Source: SZUA-22 sp963751695
GTDB taxonomy: Bacteria > Bacteroidota > Ignavibacteria > Ignavibacteriales > Melioribacteraceae
DNA: 64,000 nt
Direction of reading: 5' to 3'
NCBI GenBank assembly: GCA_963751695.1
Contig: CAVVVP010000004.1
Span: 310,001 to 374,000 of the forward strand
The notes under the pieces were generated by a model. That model had not been told where the DNA came from and searched no databases. It saw nothing but the letters and a program-made list of their open reading frames with translations. The number at the start of each line of letters is the position of its first letter. Within the stretch, counting starts at the first letter, position 1. Shown here piece after piece: positions 32,262 through 41,732 of this stretch. Position numbers and translations under genes: made by a program.

Positions 32262-33488
32262 TTATTCTTCAATTGTAGTGATTAAAAAATATTTTTTGGA
32301 GATTGGAATAATTAGTAAAGCAAATACTATAAGCATTGTAAATGAAATTCTGAGTCCAAAAGCATGAGCTACATATCCGATAAGTGGGGGACCGAGTAAC
32401 ATACCTGCCATTGCAAATGTGGCTACTAATGAAATAGCTATTCCGGGGGAATAGTTTTTTGAACTACCAGCCAGAGCTAATGTCATTGGAAAAACAGCAG
32501 CCGTACCCATACCAACAATTGAAAAACCAATTATTGCAGGCCAAAAGTATGGAAAGATTACTGCAATACTCAATCCAGCACCAACTAATACGGCACTAAT
32601 CACATATATTTTAGGCATTCCAAACCTTTCGATTAGACGATCGGATGCAAATCTGGAAATTGACATAAAAATCATAAAAATAAAATAACCGATACTAAAA
32701 ATTTCTACATTTACTATATCTTTAAAATAAATTCCACTCCAATCAAACATCCCACCCTCACAAGTTGCTATAAGAACAATAAGCAAACCAAGAAGGAGTA
32801 ATTGTGGATCTAGTTTTCGGAAACTGATTGTCGTTCTAGATTTTGTATTATCCTTTTTTATCAAGATTTTAAAACAAAATAGAGCAGTAAGAATTCCGAT
32901 GGATGTGATAATATAAAAGTGAGTTATAATATCTACATTAAAAGCTACAAATAGTGTCGTAATCCCAACTCCAGCGATACCTCCGATGCTCCAAAGTCCG
33001 TGAAAAGAACCAATTATTTTTTTACTATACAATTTCTGAACAGTAATAGACTGAGTATTTATTGAAATACTTAATATTCTGTTCGCAAATGCAAAGAGAA
33101 AAATTGATAAGCCAAATATTGCGACAGAGTTAGATAGTCCGATCATTAAAAAGAAAATGCAAAGTGTAATAAATCCCCAAAAGAGAGGAATTCTACTTTC
33201 GTATTTTTCCACAAGCCAACCAGATAATCCTAATCCAAGAAAAGAGCTGATTGGCATTAAAAATAAAAGAGAGCCCAACTCCGCTTCGTTTAAATCTAAG
33301 TTAGCTTTTATTGTTGGTATTCTGGATGTCCAACTAGAGAAAATGACGCCGGCAAGAAAAAAAAATATACTTAGTCCAACCCGATTTTTTGTTTTTATTT
33401 CCACTTTCGATAACAGTACCCCAAGGAGAGTCGATTTAGTACCATATTGAATTTTCCAATGGTGAGTATCTTGTTGAAAGATACTCAC
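32262..33488 (-). CDS. MFS transporter (YbjJ-like)
   Basis: A 408 aa major facilitator with about 12 membrane helices. The N-terminal half begins F-F-L-A-G-V-I-F-S-S-W-T-S-R-I-P, which recalls the YbjJ branch of sugar or drug transporters, and there is a G-W-L-V-E-K-Y-E-S-R loop after helix 2. The annotated start is GTG; the first 30 residues are atypical for the family, and a GTG near 33404 just before V-E-I-K-T-K may be the true start. Substrate unknown. Monocistronic. Confidence 0.82.
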   Translation of the reverse strand: MSIFQQDTHHWKIQYGTKSTLLGVLLSKVEIKTKNRVGLSIFFFLAGVIFSSWTSRIPTIKANLDLNEAELGSLLFLMPISSFLGLGLSGWLVEKYESRIPLFWGFITLCIFFLMIGLSNSVAIFGLSIFLFAFANRILSISINTQSITVQKLYSKKIIGSFHGLWSIGGIAGVGITTLFVAFNVDIITHFYIITSIGILTALFCFKILIKKDNTKSRTTISFRKLDPQLLLLGLLIVLIATCEGGMFDWSGIYFKDIVNVEIFSIGYFIFMIFMSISRFASDRLIERFGMPKIYVISAVLVGAGLSIAVIFPYFWPAIIGFSIVGMGTAAVFPMTLALAGSSKNYSPGIAISLVATFAMAGMLLGPPLIGYVAHAFGLRISFTMLIVFALLIIPISKKYFLITTIEE

Positions 33489-33540
33489 TGAGGAAATAGT
33501 AAATAAGATTAATGATTATAATCTTATATAAAATTATTTA

Positions 33541-34215
33541 TTATTTGCCTAATGCAACAATTAAACCAGCTGAAAGACCAGCTTGAAGTATTGCTGAACC
33601 ACCGCCCAAGTACAAGCCAGAACCTCCAGTTCCAATCATGAATCCACCACCAGCCCAAGTGATAGGGACCATAAATCTTCCTTCAAGACGAATACCAACT
33701 CGATCTGATAAAAATATTTTTGCTCCACCACCAAATGTTAATGAAAACAACCAATAATCCTCAAAATAATATGTTTCAGGCGTTTCATCATATGGCTGAC
33801 CACTAGGTGAAAGGAGTGTGGCACCAAGTGAACCAACACCGTATAAAACAACATTATCCTTTTTCATTGCATGTCTTACAACACCAATTTGAAAATAGTT
33901 TACACTCACATCGGTTAGTTTATAAGTAGGTCCTCGAAATTCGATATAGTCTGCGCGTGTATCGGATCTGCTATAAAATAATTCGAGCTGCAATCCTTTT
34001 TGAACAGTAATATCTAGAGAACCACCATACATAGCGGCATCTCTAAGATTTAAATCGCCATAGTAACCGACTACTTTACCATTAAGCTGGTAACCGTAAT
34101 ATGGAGTAATTTCAAATTTTTGAGCATATATATTTGGTTGGTGAATAAAAAACGAAACTGTAAACAGAAAAACAATTTTACCCAATTTTGAAATTAATCT
34201 ATAATTTGTTGTCAT
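33541..34215 (-). CDS. outer-membrane beta-barrel protein, unknown function
   Basis: A 224 aa protein with a signal peptide (to about residue 32, I-Y-A-Q) and amphipathic beta strands. An aromatic-Gly pattern (F-G-G-G-A-K-I-F) and a Gly-rich segment (G-G-G-F-M-I-G-T-G-G-S-G) point to a small outer-membrane barrel. The gene has a good ribosome site (GGAG, eight bases before ATG). No specific family is recognised and the immediate neighbours give no functional hint. Confidence 0.55.
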   Translation of the reverse strand: MTTNYRLISKLGKIVFLFTVSFFIHQPNIYAQKFEITPYYGYQLNGKVVGYYGDLNLRDAAMYGGSLDITVQKGLQLELFYSRSDTRADYIEFRGPTYKLTDVSVNYFQIGVVRHAMKKDNVVLYGVGSLGATLLSPSGQPYDETPETYYFEDYWLFSLTFGGGAKIFLSDRVGIRLEGRFMVPITWAGGGFMIGTGGSGLYLGGGSAILQAGLSAGLIVALGK

Positions 34216-34388
34216 ACTTAGATCTCCAATCTGATTTTGTAATTTTAAGTTTAATTTAATTAAAAGGTCTATTAATTACATGTGTAATTTGAATGCGGAT
34301 ATTCAATTCCACAAAATAGTCAATTGATTTAATCATTGAATACTCTAGTATCTCTAAAAATGAATAACTTAATTATGAGAATTACAAC

Positions 34389-35546
34389 TTACTCTATTAA
34401 TCTTTTGGTTAATTTTGCATTTTTAATATTTCTATAAGTTAGTAGAAATACAATGTATCCAATCACGAGCAATATTATTATTCTAATTAAGATATAATCA
34501 ATAAGATTCTCAGCATGGATTGTGGTATTGTTTATAGAAGAGTTAATTAGCATTTCTAATTGTTCAATAGTTTCTAATCTTTGCTTATTAATTTCATTCA
34601 AAACAGCAGTTCTTTCATCTGTAATTGAAGAAAGAATAATAGCTCGTTCAATTTTAAGTTCTTCTAAAATTTGTTCTCTAAGGTCTACCAATTCTTCAAA
34701 AGAACGTACAATGCTCGAATTAATGATGTGTTCAGCTTGCTCACCTGTATCAGCTAGTCTCTCAAATGACTTTGTTATGGATGCAATATTTGATTGTAAA
34801 CTATCTATTTCGCCACTCATGCGTGCTTCATTTGTTAAGTATTCCACATACCAAGAAGCAATTTTGGGTAATTGATCATAATAAATATTTAGCCGCGTTG
34901 AAAGATCACTGACTGCTGTTTCCATTGATCCAACAGATGATGCAATTGACCTCTCGTGATCAGCCATATATTTTGCTAAAACCTCAATTGTCGATTGTCT
35001 ATTGAAGGTAAGGTCTTTTATTGGATTCTTTTCTACAAAATCATACAAATTTTCAGAAGATATAACTTGCAAAGAATCAGAAACAGAACTTTTTGCAATT
35101 TTGAGAATTTCATCCTCCAAGTATTCTGCTGTATTTATGGCAATTGACTGTTTTTCACCGAATAGATTTCTTCCATTTCCGTATTTAAAAAAGTTTTTCA
35201 TTTGAATTGCAAATGCCCGCATATCAATTCCAGCAGCATATGGATCGATTATAAATAAAATCCGATTTGCGGCGGGAATGGAATTCATCTTCCATAAAAG
35301 GGCGTTCTGTTTTATCTGTAAGTCATCAGTATTATCCTTAATTTCATTTGCAGATGCAATCACTTCACCTGAAAACTTAATGGCGTACTCATTTAATTTT
35401 AATCTAGCTTCTTCCTGGTTCATTTCGATGTTCGAAAATTGCTTTTTCATACCAGACTCTGTTTCAACCGTTTGACATGAAAAGGAAAGACATATTATCA
35501 GTAAAATCAGAAAGATTTTTAAAATTCTGTTTCTTAATCTTCTCAT
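34389..35546 (-). CDS. lipoprotein with coiled coil and C-terminal membrane helix
   Basis: About 385 aa from the ATG at 35546, nine bases after AGAGG. The N-terminal leader ends in a lipobox (S-F-S-C). A long helical region follows, including a charged coiled coil from about residue 240 to 345 (repeated E-E-L / I-L-E-E-L-K-I-E-R). A single hydrophobic helix close to the C-terminus (I-I-I-L-L-V-I-G-Y-I-V-F) is followed by a basic tail. A lipid anchor at one end and a membrane span at the other suggests a protein held at both ends in the envelope. I do not recognise a family. Confidence 0.5.
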   Translation of the reverse strand: MRRLRNRILKIFLILLIICLSFSCQTVETESGMKKQFSNIEMNQEEARLKLNEYAIKFSGEVIASANEIKDNTDDLQIKQNALLWKMNSIPAANRILFIIDPYAAGIDMRAFAIQMKNFFKYGNGRNLFGEKQSIAINTAEYLEDEILKIAKSSVSDSLQVISSENLYDFVEKNPIKDLTFNRQSTIEVLAKYMADHERSIASSVGSMETAVSDLSTRLNIYYDQLPKIASWYVEYLTNEARMSGEIDSLQSNIASITKSFERLADTGEQAEHIINSSIVRSFEELVDLREQILEELKIERAIILSSITDERTAVLNEINKQRLETIEQLEMLINSSINNTTIHAENLIDYILIRIIILLVIGYIVFLLTYRNIKNAKLTKRLIE

Positions 35547-35771
35547 TATGTTGATCCTCTGAAGAAATTGATAACTAAACAATTGACACTCAATTAAAAT
35601 ATTGGATTAAAAACCTTTATGCAACAAGTAGTGTAAATTATTGGAGTAATTCTCTATTGAGACGATCATCAAAATATTTTTGATGCAAATTAGTATTAAC
35701 TCTTTTAATTTCAATTATTTACAGATTAATTTAATTGATAAAATGATTTGAGTTTTGTAAATTTGCAGACT

Positions 35772-36449
35772 ATGTCAAAAACAACTATTGCTATTGATGG
35801 GCCAGCCGGTTCTGGTAAAAGTACGCTGGCTAAAATGGTGGCTGAGAGATTAGGTTTTACTTATCTCGATACTGGGGCAATGTATAGAGCAATTACGTAT
35901 CTAGCCATTAAAAAAGGAATTGTTGATGACGAAGACGCAGTTGGTAAATATGTTCTTGGACTTGATGTCACACTCAATTTTGAAAATGGTACTACCAGTG
36001 TTTTTGTAAATGATACTGAAGTCACTGATTTTATCCGTACACCTGAAGTAAATGGAAAGGTTAGTGAAATTGCGGCCATGCCAGCCGTTCGAAAAGAACT
36101 AGTGAGAATGCAGAGGCAAATGGGTGAGATCGGAAATGTTGTTGCAGAAGGAAGAGATCAAACCACAATTGTATTTCCTGATGCAGATCTTAAAATTTAT
36201 CTTACTGCTGATGTTGATGTGAGAACGGAAAGAAGATATAAAGAGTATTCTGAAAAGGGTATTGAGATAGATATTGAAGAAGTAAAAGAAAATTTGAAGA
36301 AGAGAGATAAGATAGATAGCAGTAGAGAAGTAGGTCCACTAATGAAAGCTGAAAATGCAATAGAAGTTGACACCTCAAAGCTAAGTGTGGATGAAGAGTT
36401 CGAAATTTTAATTGAGAACATTAAAAAAAAAATCAAAAATTTAAATTAA
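35772..36449 (+). CDS. cmk: cytidylate kinase
   Basis: A 225 aa CMP kinase phosphorylating CMP/dCMP for nucleotide synthesis. The P-loop I-D-G-P-A-G-S-G-K-S-T-L is at the N-terminus, then T-Y-L-D-T-G-A-M-Y-R, the G-N-V-V-A-E-G-R-D motif and the R-R-Y-K-E lid. I choose ATG at 35772 because homologues begin just before the P-loop; the frame is also open from a TTG at 35748. It precedes rpsA, the usual order in many bacteria. Confidence 0.93.
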   Translation: MSKTTIAIDGPAGSGKSTLAKMVAERLGFTYLDTGAMYRAITYLAIKKGIVDDEDAVGKYVLGLDVTLNFENGTTSVFVNDTEVTDFIRTPEVNGKVSEIAAMPAVRKELVRMQRQMGEIGNVVAEGRDQTTIVFPDADLKIYLTADVDVRTERRYKEYSEKGIEIDIEEVKENLKKRDKIDSSREVGPLMKAENAIEVDTSKLSVDEEFEILIENIKKKIKNLN

Positions 36450-36547
36450 AGTCAGAATAAAAAATAATGTTAAACTAAACCAATCCATTTTTCCTTTTTC
36501 TCTGACTTGAAAAGTAGAATGGGTTAAAAAGTGTTATAGGAGGATAA

Positions 36548-38743
36548 ATGTCCGAGTTAGAAAACGAGACTGTTGAACGGGAAACTGAGCAGAAGAAAAA
36601 ACCTGAAGTTTCAAACCCAGCTAAGTTTATGAATGCTGAGGAGTATTCGCAAGAAGAATTAGCTGAATTAGAAAAACTTTATGAAGACTCTTTCCAAGAT
36701 ATTACGGAAGGTGAAATAGTTTCAGGAAAAATTGTAAGCATCAGTGACGACCATGTTGTTTTAGATGTTGGTTTCAAATCTGATGGTTCAATTCCTAAGA
36801 ATGAATTTGGACCAACCGAAGAATTAAAAATTGGTGGTGAAGTTGATATCGTTATCGAAAGTGTTGAAGATGAAGATGGTAATCTTGTATTAAGTAAGAA
36901 ACGCGCTGATTTCCTTAAGATTTGGGATCGAATAATGAACGCTCATGAAACTGAGGAAGTTATTCAAGGTAAAATACTTAAGCGCATTAAAGGTGGTATG
37001 GTTGTGGATATCTTGGGTCTTGAAGCATTTTTACCAGGATCACAAATTGATATTAGACCCGTAAGAGACTTTGATGCTTTCGTTGGTCAAACTATGGATT
37101 TCAGAATAGTGAAAGTTAATGTACCAACTGAAAATGTTGTGGTTTCACATAAAGTTCTTATTGAAGAAACAATTTCTGATCAAAGACAAGAGATTCTTGA
37201 AGGTCTTGAAAAAGGTCAGATTCTTGAAGGTATAGTTAAAGCGATCACCGATTTCGGTGTATTTATTGATCTTGGTGGTGTAGATGGTTTAGTTCATATT
37301 ACCGACCTTAGTTGGGGTAGAATAAATCATCCAAGTGAAGTTGTTTCTCTAGATGAGAAAATTAAAGTTGTTGTTACTGATTTTGATACTGAGAAGAAAA
37401 GAATTTCTCTTAGCTTAAAACAACTTCTTGCTCATCCATGGGAAAATATTGACGAGAAATATAATATTGGTGCTAAAGTTTCTGGTCGAGTTGTTTCGCT
37501 TACAGATTACGGTGCTTTTATCGAGATCGAAAAAGGTATTGAGGGTCTAATTCACATTTCTGAGATGAGTTGGACACAGCATATAAATCATCCATCTCAA
37601 TTCGTATCAATGGGACAAATTGTTGAAGCTGTTATCCTTAGTTTAGATAAGGGTGATAAGAAAATATCACTCGGTATGAAACAATTAACTCCAGATCCGT
37701 GGGATGAATTATTGAAAAAATATCCAGTTGGATCAAAACACTCAGGTATTGTTCGAAACTTAACGAACTTTGGAGTATTCATTGAACTTGAGCCAGGGAT
37801 TGATGGTCTAGTTCATATTTCAGATCTTTCTTGGACTAAGAAAGTTCGTCATCCCGGTGAAGTTGTTAAGAAAGGTGAACAAATCGATGTAGTGGTACTT
37901 GCAATTGATATGGATCAAAGAAAAATATCTCTTGGTCATAAACAAATAGAAGATAATCCTTGGGATACATTTGAGAAAGAATACACTGTCGGAAAACTAA
38001 TTGAGAGTAAAGTTGTTAGGATAATTGAAAAAGGTGTCTTAGTGGAATTGCCATCCGGAGTTGATGGATTTGTTCCTGGAACACTCTTATCAACTGCCAG
38101 AATTAAGAACTTATCTTTCTGCTTCCCTGTTGGTGCTGAAATTTCAGCCATTATCATAGAATTTGATAAAGAAAATAAGAAGATTGTCTTAAGTGCTCTT
38201 GCAGCGTTGAAGGATAAATCAGAAGCAGAAATTTCTGACTATATCTCTAGACACAAACTGGAAAAAGTTTCTGTTGAAGATATCCAAAATGCTGATGTCG
38301 GTAATTTTGATTCATCAGACCTTAAAATATTTGATGAGCCGGTAGACGGACCTGCTGCTCCAGCAGTCAAAGCTGCAAAAGAAGAAACTGTTGAAGAAAA
38401 AGCTAATGAACCGGTGGAAACTGAAGACAAAGTTGATGCTGAAGAAACAGAAGCTAAAGAAGAATTGGTTGAAGAGGCTGCTCCTGTAGTCGAAGAAGTT
38501 GTGGAAGAAAAAGCTAATGAACCGGTGGAAACTGAAGACAAAGTTGATGCTGAAGAAACAGAAGCTAAAGAAGAATTGGTTGAAGAGGCTGCTCCCCTTA
38601 AAGAGGAAGCTGGTGAAGAAACTACTAAAGCTGCAGAAGAAGAAACACAAGAGGTAGAAGAAACTACTGAGGAAGAAGTTGAACAAAGTGATGAAACTAA
38701 ATCTTCAGAAGAAAAAGATAAGAAAGAAGATTCCAAAAAGTAA
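36548..38743 (+). CDS. rpsA: 30S ribosomal protein S1 with acidic repeat tail
   Basis: A 731 aa S1 protein, longer than the usual 550-600 aa. Six S1 RNA-binding domains fill residues about 55-545; domains three to five are the most typical (F-I-D-L-G-G-V-D-G-L-V-H-I-T-D, G-L-I-H-I-S-E-M-S-W, G-L-V-H-I-S-D-L-S-W). From about residue 600 it becomes a Glu/Ala/Val-rich acidic tail with an internal 37-residue duplication encoded by a perfect 92 bp direct repeat. A strong ribosome site (AGGAGG) precedes ATG. It feeds mRNA to the ribosome; the role of the tail is unknown. Confidence 0.95.
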   Translation: MSELENETVERETEQKKKPEVSNPAKFMNAEEYSQEELAELEKLYEDSFQDITEGEIVSGKIVSISDDHVVLDVGFKSDGSIPKNEFGPTEELKIGGEVDIVIESVEDEDGNLVLSKKRADFLKIWDRIMNAHETEEVIQGKILKRIKGGMVVDILGLEAFLPGSQIDIRPVRDFDAFVGQTMDFRIVKVNVPTENVVVSHKVLIEETISDQRQEILEGLEKGQILEGIVKAITDFGVFIDLGGVDGLVHITDLSWGRINHPSEVVSLDEKIKVVVTDFDTEKKRISLSLKQLLAHPWENIDEKYNIGAKVSGRVVSLTDYGAFIEIEKGIEGLIHISEMSWTQHINHPSQFVSMGQIVEAVILSLDKGDKKISLGMKQLTPDPWDELLKKYPVGSKHSGIVRNLTNFGVFIELEPGIDGLVHISDLSWTKKVRHPGEVVKKGEQIDVVVLAIDMDQRKISLGHKQIEDNPWDTFEKEYTVGKLIESKVVRIIEKGVLVELPSGVDGFVPGTLLSTARIKNLSFCFPVGAEISAIIIEFDKENKKIVLSALAALKDKSEAEISDYISRHKLEKVSVEDIQNADVGNFDSSDLKIFDEPVDGPAAPAVKAAKEETVEEKANEPVETEDKVDAEETEAKEELVEEAAPVVEEVVEEKANEPVETEDKVDAEETEAKEELVEEAAPLKEEAGEETTKAAEEETQEVEETTEEEVEQSDETKSSEEKDKKEDSKK
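38393..38595 (+). repeat. 92-bp perfect direct repeat inside rpsA
   Basis: Positions 38393-38484 recur without visible mismatch at 38504-38595. The offset of 111 bp equals 37 codons, so the frame is kept. The unit encodes Glu-rich sequence beginning E-E-K-A-N-E-P-V-E-T-E-D. Identity at synonymous sites implies a recent duplication or ongoing conversion. Confidence 0.9.
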
Positions 38744-38770
38744 TTTAGTTAACTGATTGTGACTATTTTT

Positions 38771-38825
38771 AGGGCTGTTTTAGTTTGCTAATTAAATTAA
38801 ATTTAGCACCTATACAGCCCTTTTT
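38771..38825 (+). terminator. probable rpsA terminator
   Basis: AGGGCTGT (38771-38778) pairs with ACAGCCCT (38814-38821), with a nested GCTAA/TTAGC stem, followed by five T. It lies 28 bp after the rpsA stop and just before mtaB. Confidence 0.6.
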
Positions 38826-38846
38826 AGTTTAAATGGAAGTAAAAAA

Positions 38847-40169
38847 TTGCCATCAAAAGTAGCGTTTCATACACTAGGATGTAAACTCAATTTTTCAGAA
38901 ACATCAACAATTGCTGAACAGTTTGTTGAAAAGGGTTTCGATGTTGTTGATTTTAAAAACGAAGCTGACGTTTATGTCGTAAATACTTGCACAGTAACAG
39001 AAAATGCAAACCGAGAATGTCGGCAAATTGTTCGGCGCGCACTTCGAAATAATCCAAATGCTTATGTTATCGTCACTGGATGTTATGCACAACTCAGTGC
39101 TGACGAAATTACGGAAATAGATGGCGTTGATGCTGTTCTTGGTAATAATGAAAAATTCGAAATATTTTCTCTAATTCCAAAATTTGAAAAAGATCTACCC
39201 TCTTGCGTTTATGTTTCACCCACAGATGGTCTTGAGAAGTTTAATTTTGCTCACTCCACGGAAAGCCTAGGCCGCACACGGGCATTTTTTAAGATACAAG
39301 ATGGATGTGATTATAAATGTACGTTTTGTACTATTCCTTTAGCAAGAGGCAAAAGCAGAAGCACCAATCCACAAGCTGTCGTTAAAGAATTTAAACAGCT
39401 CATTGATCGCGGGTATAAAGAAATAATCCTTACGGGTGTTAATGTTGGCGATTATGGAAAAAGAATAGGTGCTGATCTCTATTCACTCTTAAAAGATCTT
39501 TTAGCTGTAGAAGGAGAATATAGAATAAGGATTAGTTCTATTGAACCAAATTTATTGACGGATGAGATTATTGATCTCTCGGCAACAAACTCTAAAATGG
39601 CAAAACATTTTCATATTCCTCTTCAAAGTGGTAGCAATAAAATGTTAAAACTAATGCAGAGACGTTACTCAGTTGAAGATTATAAACTTCTCATCAATAA
39701 ACTAATTCACAAAATTGAGAATGTTGGAATTGGAGTCGATGTTATTGTCGGCTCACCGGGCGAGACTAATGAAGATTTTATGGATACTTACAATTTCATT
39801 AATACTTTACCGGTTTCCTACTTGCATGTTTTTACCTACTCCGAAAGACCTAATACAAAAGCAATTGAAATGGAAGGATCTGTTGATATTGCAGAAAGAA
39901 AAAGAAGAAATAATTTGCTCAGATCTCTTAGTGAGAAAAAACGAAATGAGTTTTATAAAACTATGATAGATAAAAAGGAAACGGTGCTTTTTGAAGAAGA
40001 AAATCAAAATGGATTTATGTTTGGATGGACCTCAAACTATGTCCGTGTAAAGCATCCGTTTGATCAGCAAGTTATAAATAACTTAACTACAAATAAAATT
40101 GAAGGATTGGATGATAATATCTGTACCATAATTCTTAACAGTAATCCAATAACAAGTGCCGTAGGTTAA
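38847..40169 (+). CDS. mtaB: tRNA threonylcarbamoyladenosine methylthiotransferase MtaB
   Basis: A 440 aa radical-SAM methylthiotransferase that converts t6A37 of tRNA to ms2t6A. The N-terminal UPF0004 domain has the three cluster cysteines (T-L-G-C-K-L-N, N-T-C-T-V-T, T-G-C-Y-A-Q). The radical SAM motif is C-D-Y-K-C-T-F-C, with the R-G-K-S-R-S follow-on typical of MtaB rather than MiaB. The TRAM region at the end is short. Translation appears to begin at TTG, immediately before P-S-K-V-A-F-H-T-L-G. Confidence 0.92.
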   Translation: MPSKVAFHTLGCKLNFSETSTIAEQFVEKGFDVVDFKNEADVYVVNTCTVTENANRECRQIVRRALRNNPNAYVIVTGCYAQLSADEITEIDGVDAVLGNNEKFEIFSLIPKFEKDLPSCVYVSPTDGLEKFNFAHSTESLGRTRAFFKIQDGCDYKCTFCTIPLARGKSRSTNPQAVVKEFKQLIDRGYKEIILTGVNVGDYGKRIGADLYSLLKDLLAVEGEYRIRISSIEPNLLTDEIIDLSATNSKMAKHFHIPLQSGSNKMLKLMQRRYSVEDYKLLINKLIHKIENVGIGVDVIVGSPGETNEDFMDTYNFINTLPVSYLHVFTYSERPNTKAIEMEGSVDIAERKRRNNLLRSLSEKKRNEFYKTMIDKKETVLFEEENQNGFMFGWTSNYVRVKHPFDQQVINNLTTNKIEGLDDNICTIILNSNPITSAVG

Positions 40170-40172
40170 CAA

Positions 40173-40901
40173 ATGAAAAAAAATATCATTCTAATATTAC
40201 TTACTTGCTCAATTATCATCGGTCAGGATATGCAAACTGCAAGCATGGAGGAACTTAAAGTACAGTTTTTTCAGAATATGAAAATTGAAGATAGTAAAGA
40301 ACTTCAATACAAAGATCAAAAGAAAAATACTGGTTTAGCAATGCTCTACTCTGCATTACTACCAGGAATGGGTGAATTATATGCTGGTGACTATTCTTCT
40401 GGTAAGTATTTTACAATTGCCGATGGTGTGCTCTGGGGTGGATTGATAGGAGTAAATGCTTATGCGAAAAATCAGGAAGATAATTACAAAGCTTTTGCAG
40501 TTTCTTATGGCGGAGTTAATCTGGAGGGCAAAGATGATAAGTACTACGGAGATATTGGAAACTATCTAGACATCTATCAATACAACCATAGACAAGAATT
40601 GGATAGAAATTTTGATGAAATGTATGATGCAACTACAGAATACTGGAAATGGTCAGGCCAAGACCAGAGATCGGAATACAGAGCAATGTGGAAATCGAGT
40701 GAATCAGCTTATAACAGCACTCGATTTATTGTGGGGGCATTGATACTTAATCGTATTGCAAGTATCATCAACGCAATTCGTCTCGTAAATTCTCACAATA
40801 ATGAATTGAAAAAAGATCTGGGTTGGGGAGTATCGTTTGATTATAAAAACACTATCACGCATCCCGATCATATCTCGATGAATTTTATAACAACTTTCTA
40901 A
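40173..40901 (+). CDS. secreted or membrane protein, DUF5683-like
   Basis: A 242 aa protein with a signal peptide (to about residue 18). A small-residue hydrophobic patch with A-L-L-P-G-M-G-E-L-Y-A-G-D-Y at 60-80 is characteristic of the Bacteroidota DUF5683 group, and a second hydrophobic segment is near residue 200. Function unknown. It starts three bases after mtaB and is followed by truA, so it probably shares their transcript. Confidence 0.55.
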   Translation: MKKNIILILLTCSIIIGQDMQTASMEELKVQFFQNMKIEDSKELQYKDQKKNTGLAMLYSALLPGMGELYAGDYSSGKYFTIADGVLWGGLIGVNAYAKNQEDNYKAFAVSYGGVNLEGKDDKYYGDIGNYLDIYQYNHRQELDRNFDEMYDATTEYWKWSGQDQRSEYRAMWKSSESAYNSTRFIVGALILNRIASIINAIRLVNSHNNELKKDLGWGVSFDYKNTITHPDHISMNFITTF

Positions 40902-40914
40902 ATCTAACCGTAAT

Positions 40915-41649
40915 ATGAAAAATTACCGGTTGCTCATTCAGTATGATGGTACAAAGTATGCAGGCTGGCAGAGACAACCCAATGCACCATCAATTCAACA
41001 ATCGATCGAAGATGCAATTCAAACGATCACTAAAGAAAAGATAAACCTAATAGGTTCAGGGAGAACTGATTCCGGAGTTCATGCTCTTGGTCAAGTAGCA
41101 AATTTTCATATCGAGAGCGATATTAATATTAGAAAATTCCAACATTCCTTGAATTCAATTCTTCCAGAAGAAATATCCATATTTAAGGTCGATGAAGCTG
41201 ACAAAGATTTTCATTCCAGATTCGATGCAAAGAAAAGAAGTTATCTTTATATAATTGGCTCAGCAAAGTCACCTTTTTATAAAGATTATATTTATAATTT
41301 TCCTCCTATAGATAAACTGTCAATCCAAAAACTTAACGAAGTAAGCAATCAATTCATAGGAGAAAATGACTTCACTTCATTTTCAAAAAAGAATAGTGAT
41401 ACTAAAAACAAGATGTGCAATATTTCCTTATGCAGATGGCGGAGCAATAAACATTTCTATTTTTTTAGAATCGATGGCAACAGATTTTTGCATGGAATGG
41501 TCCGATCAATTGTTGGATCTATACTAGAAATTGCAGAAAATGATCAGTCGTCACTAAGAATTCAAGAAATAATTAAACTTAAAGATAGAAATCATGCTGG
41601 AAGAGCTGTTCCATCAAGTGGATTGTTTCTGTATAAAGTCACTTATTAA
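40915..41649 (+). CDS. truA: tRNA pseudouridine synthase A
   Basis: A 244 aa TruA, converting U38-U40 in tRNA anticodon arms to pseudouridine. The catalytic Asp is in G-S-G-R-T-D-S-G-V-H-A. G-W-Q-R-Q near residue 19 and the C-terminal R-F-L-H-G-M-V-R-S-I-V-G motif are intact. Length is normal. It lies 14 bp after the DUF5683-like gene in a run of tRNA-modification genes. Confidence 0.94.
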   Translation: MKNYRLLIQYDGTKYAGWQRQPNAPSIQQSIEDAIQTITKEKINLIGSGRTDSGVHALGQVANFHIESDINIRKFQHSLNSILPEEISIFKVDEADKDFHSRFDAKKRSYLYIIGSAKSPFYKDYIYNFPPIDKLSIQKLNEVSNQFIGENDFTSFSKKNSDTKNKMCNISLCRWRSNKHFYFFRIDGNRFLHGMVRSIVGSILEIAENDQSSLRIQEIIKLKDRNHAGRAVPSSGLFLYKVTY

Positions 41650-41732
41650 ATATGTTGAACATTTGTTTAATAATTTTAATCAGTTATTCTTATTTTTAGT
41701 AATTGTTATTCAATCTTATATAAGGTGATTTT

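Noticed and set aside
34275..34288. The palindrome ATTACATGTGTAAT upstream of the small barrel gene at 33541.
   Set aside because: A single short AT-rich palindrome without a second copy or conserved distance; could be chance.
38239..38736. Long Ser-rich frames antisense to the rpsA tail.
   Set aside because: A by-product of the Glu/Ala/Val repeat codons on the other strand; the repeat structure explains their length.
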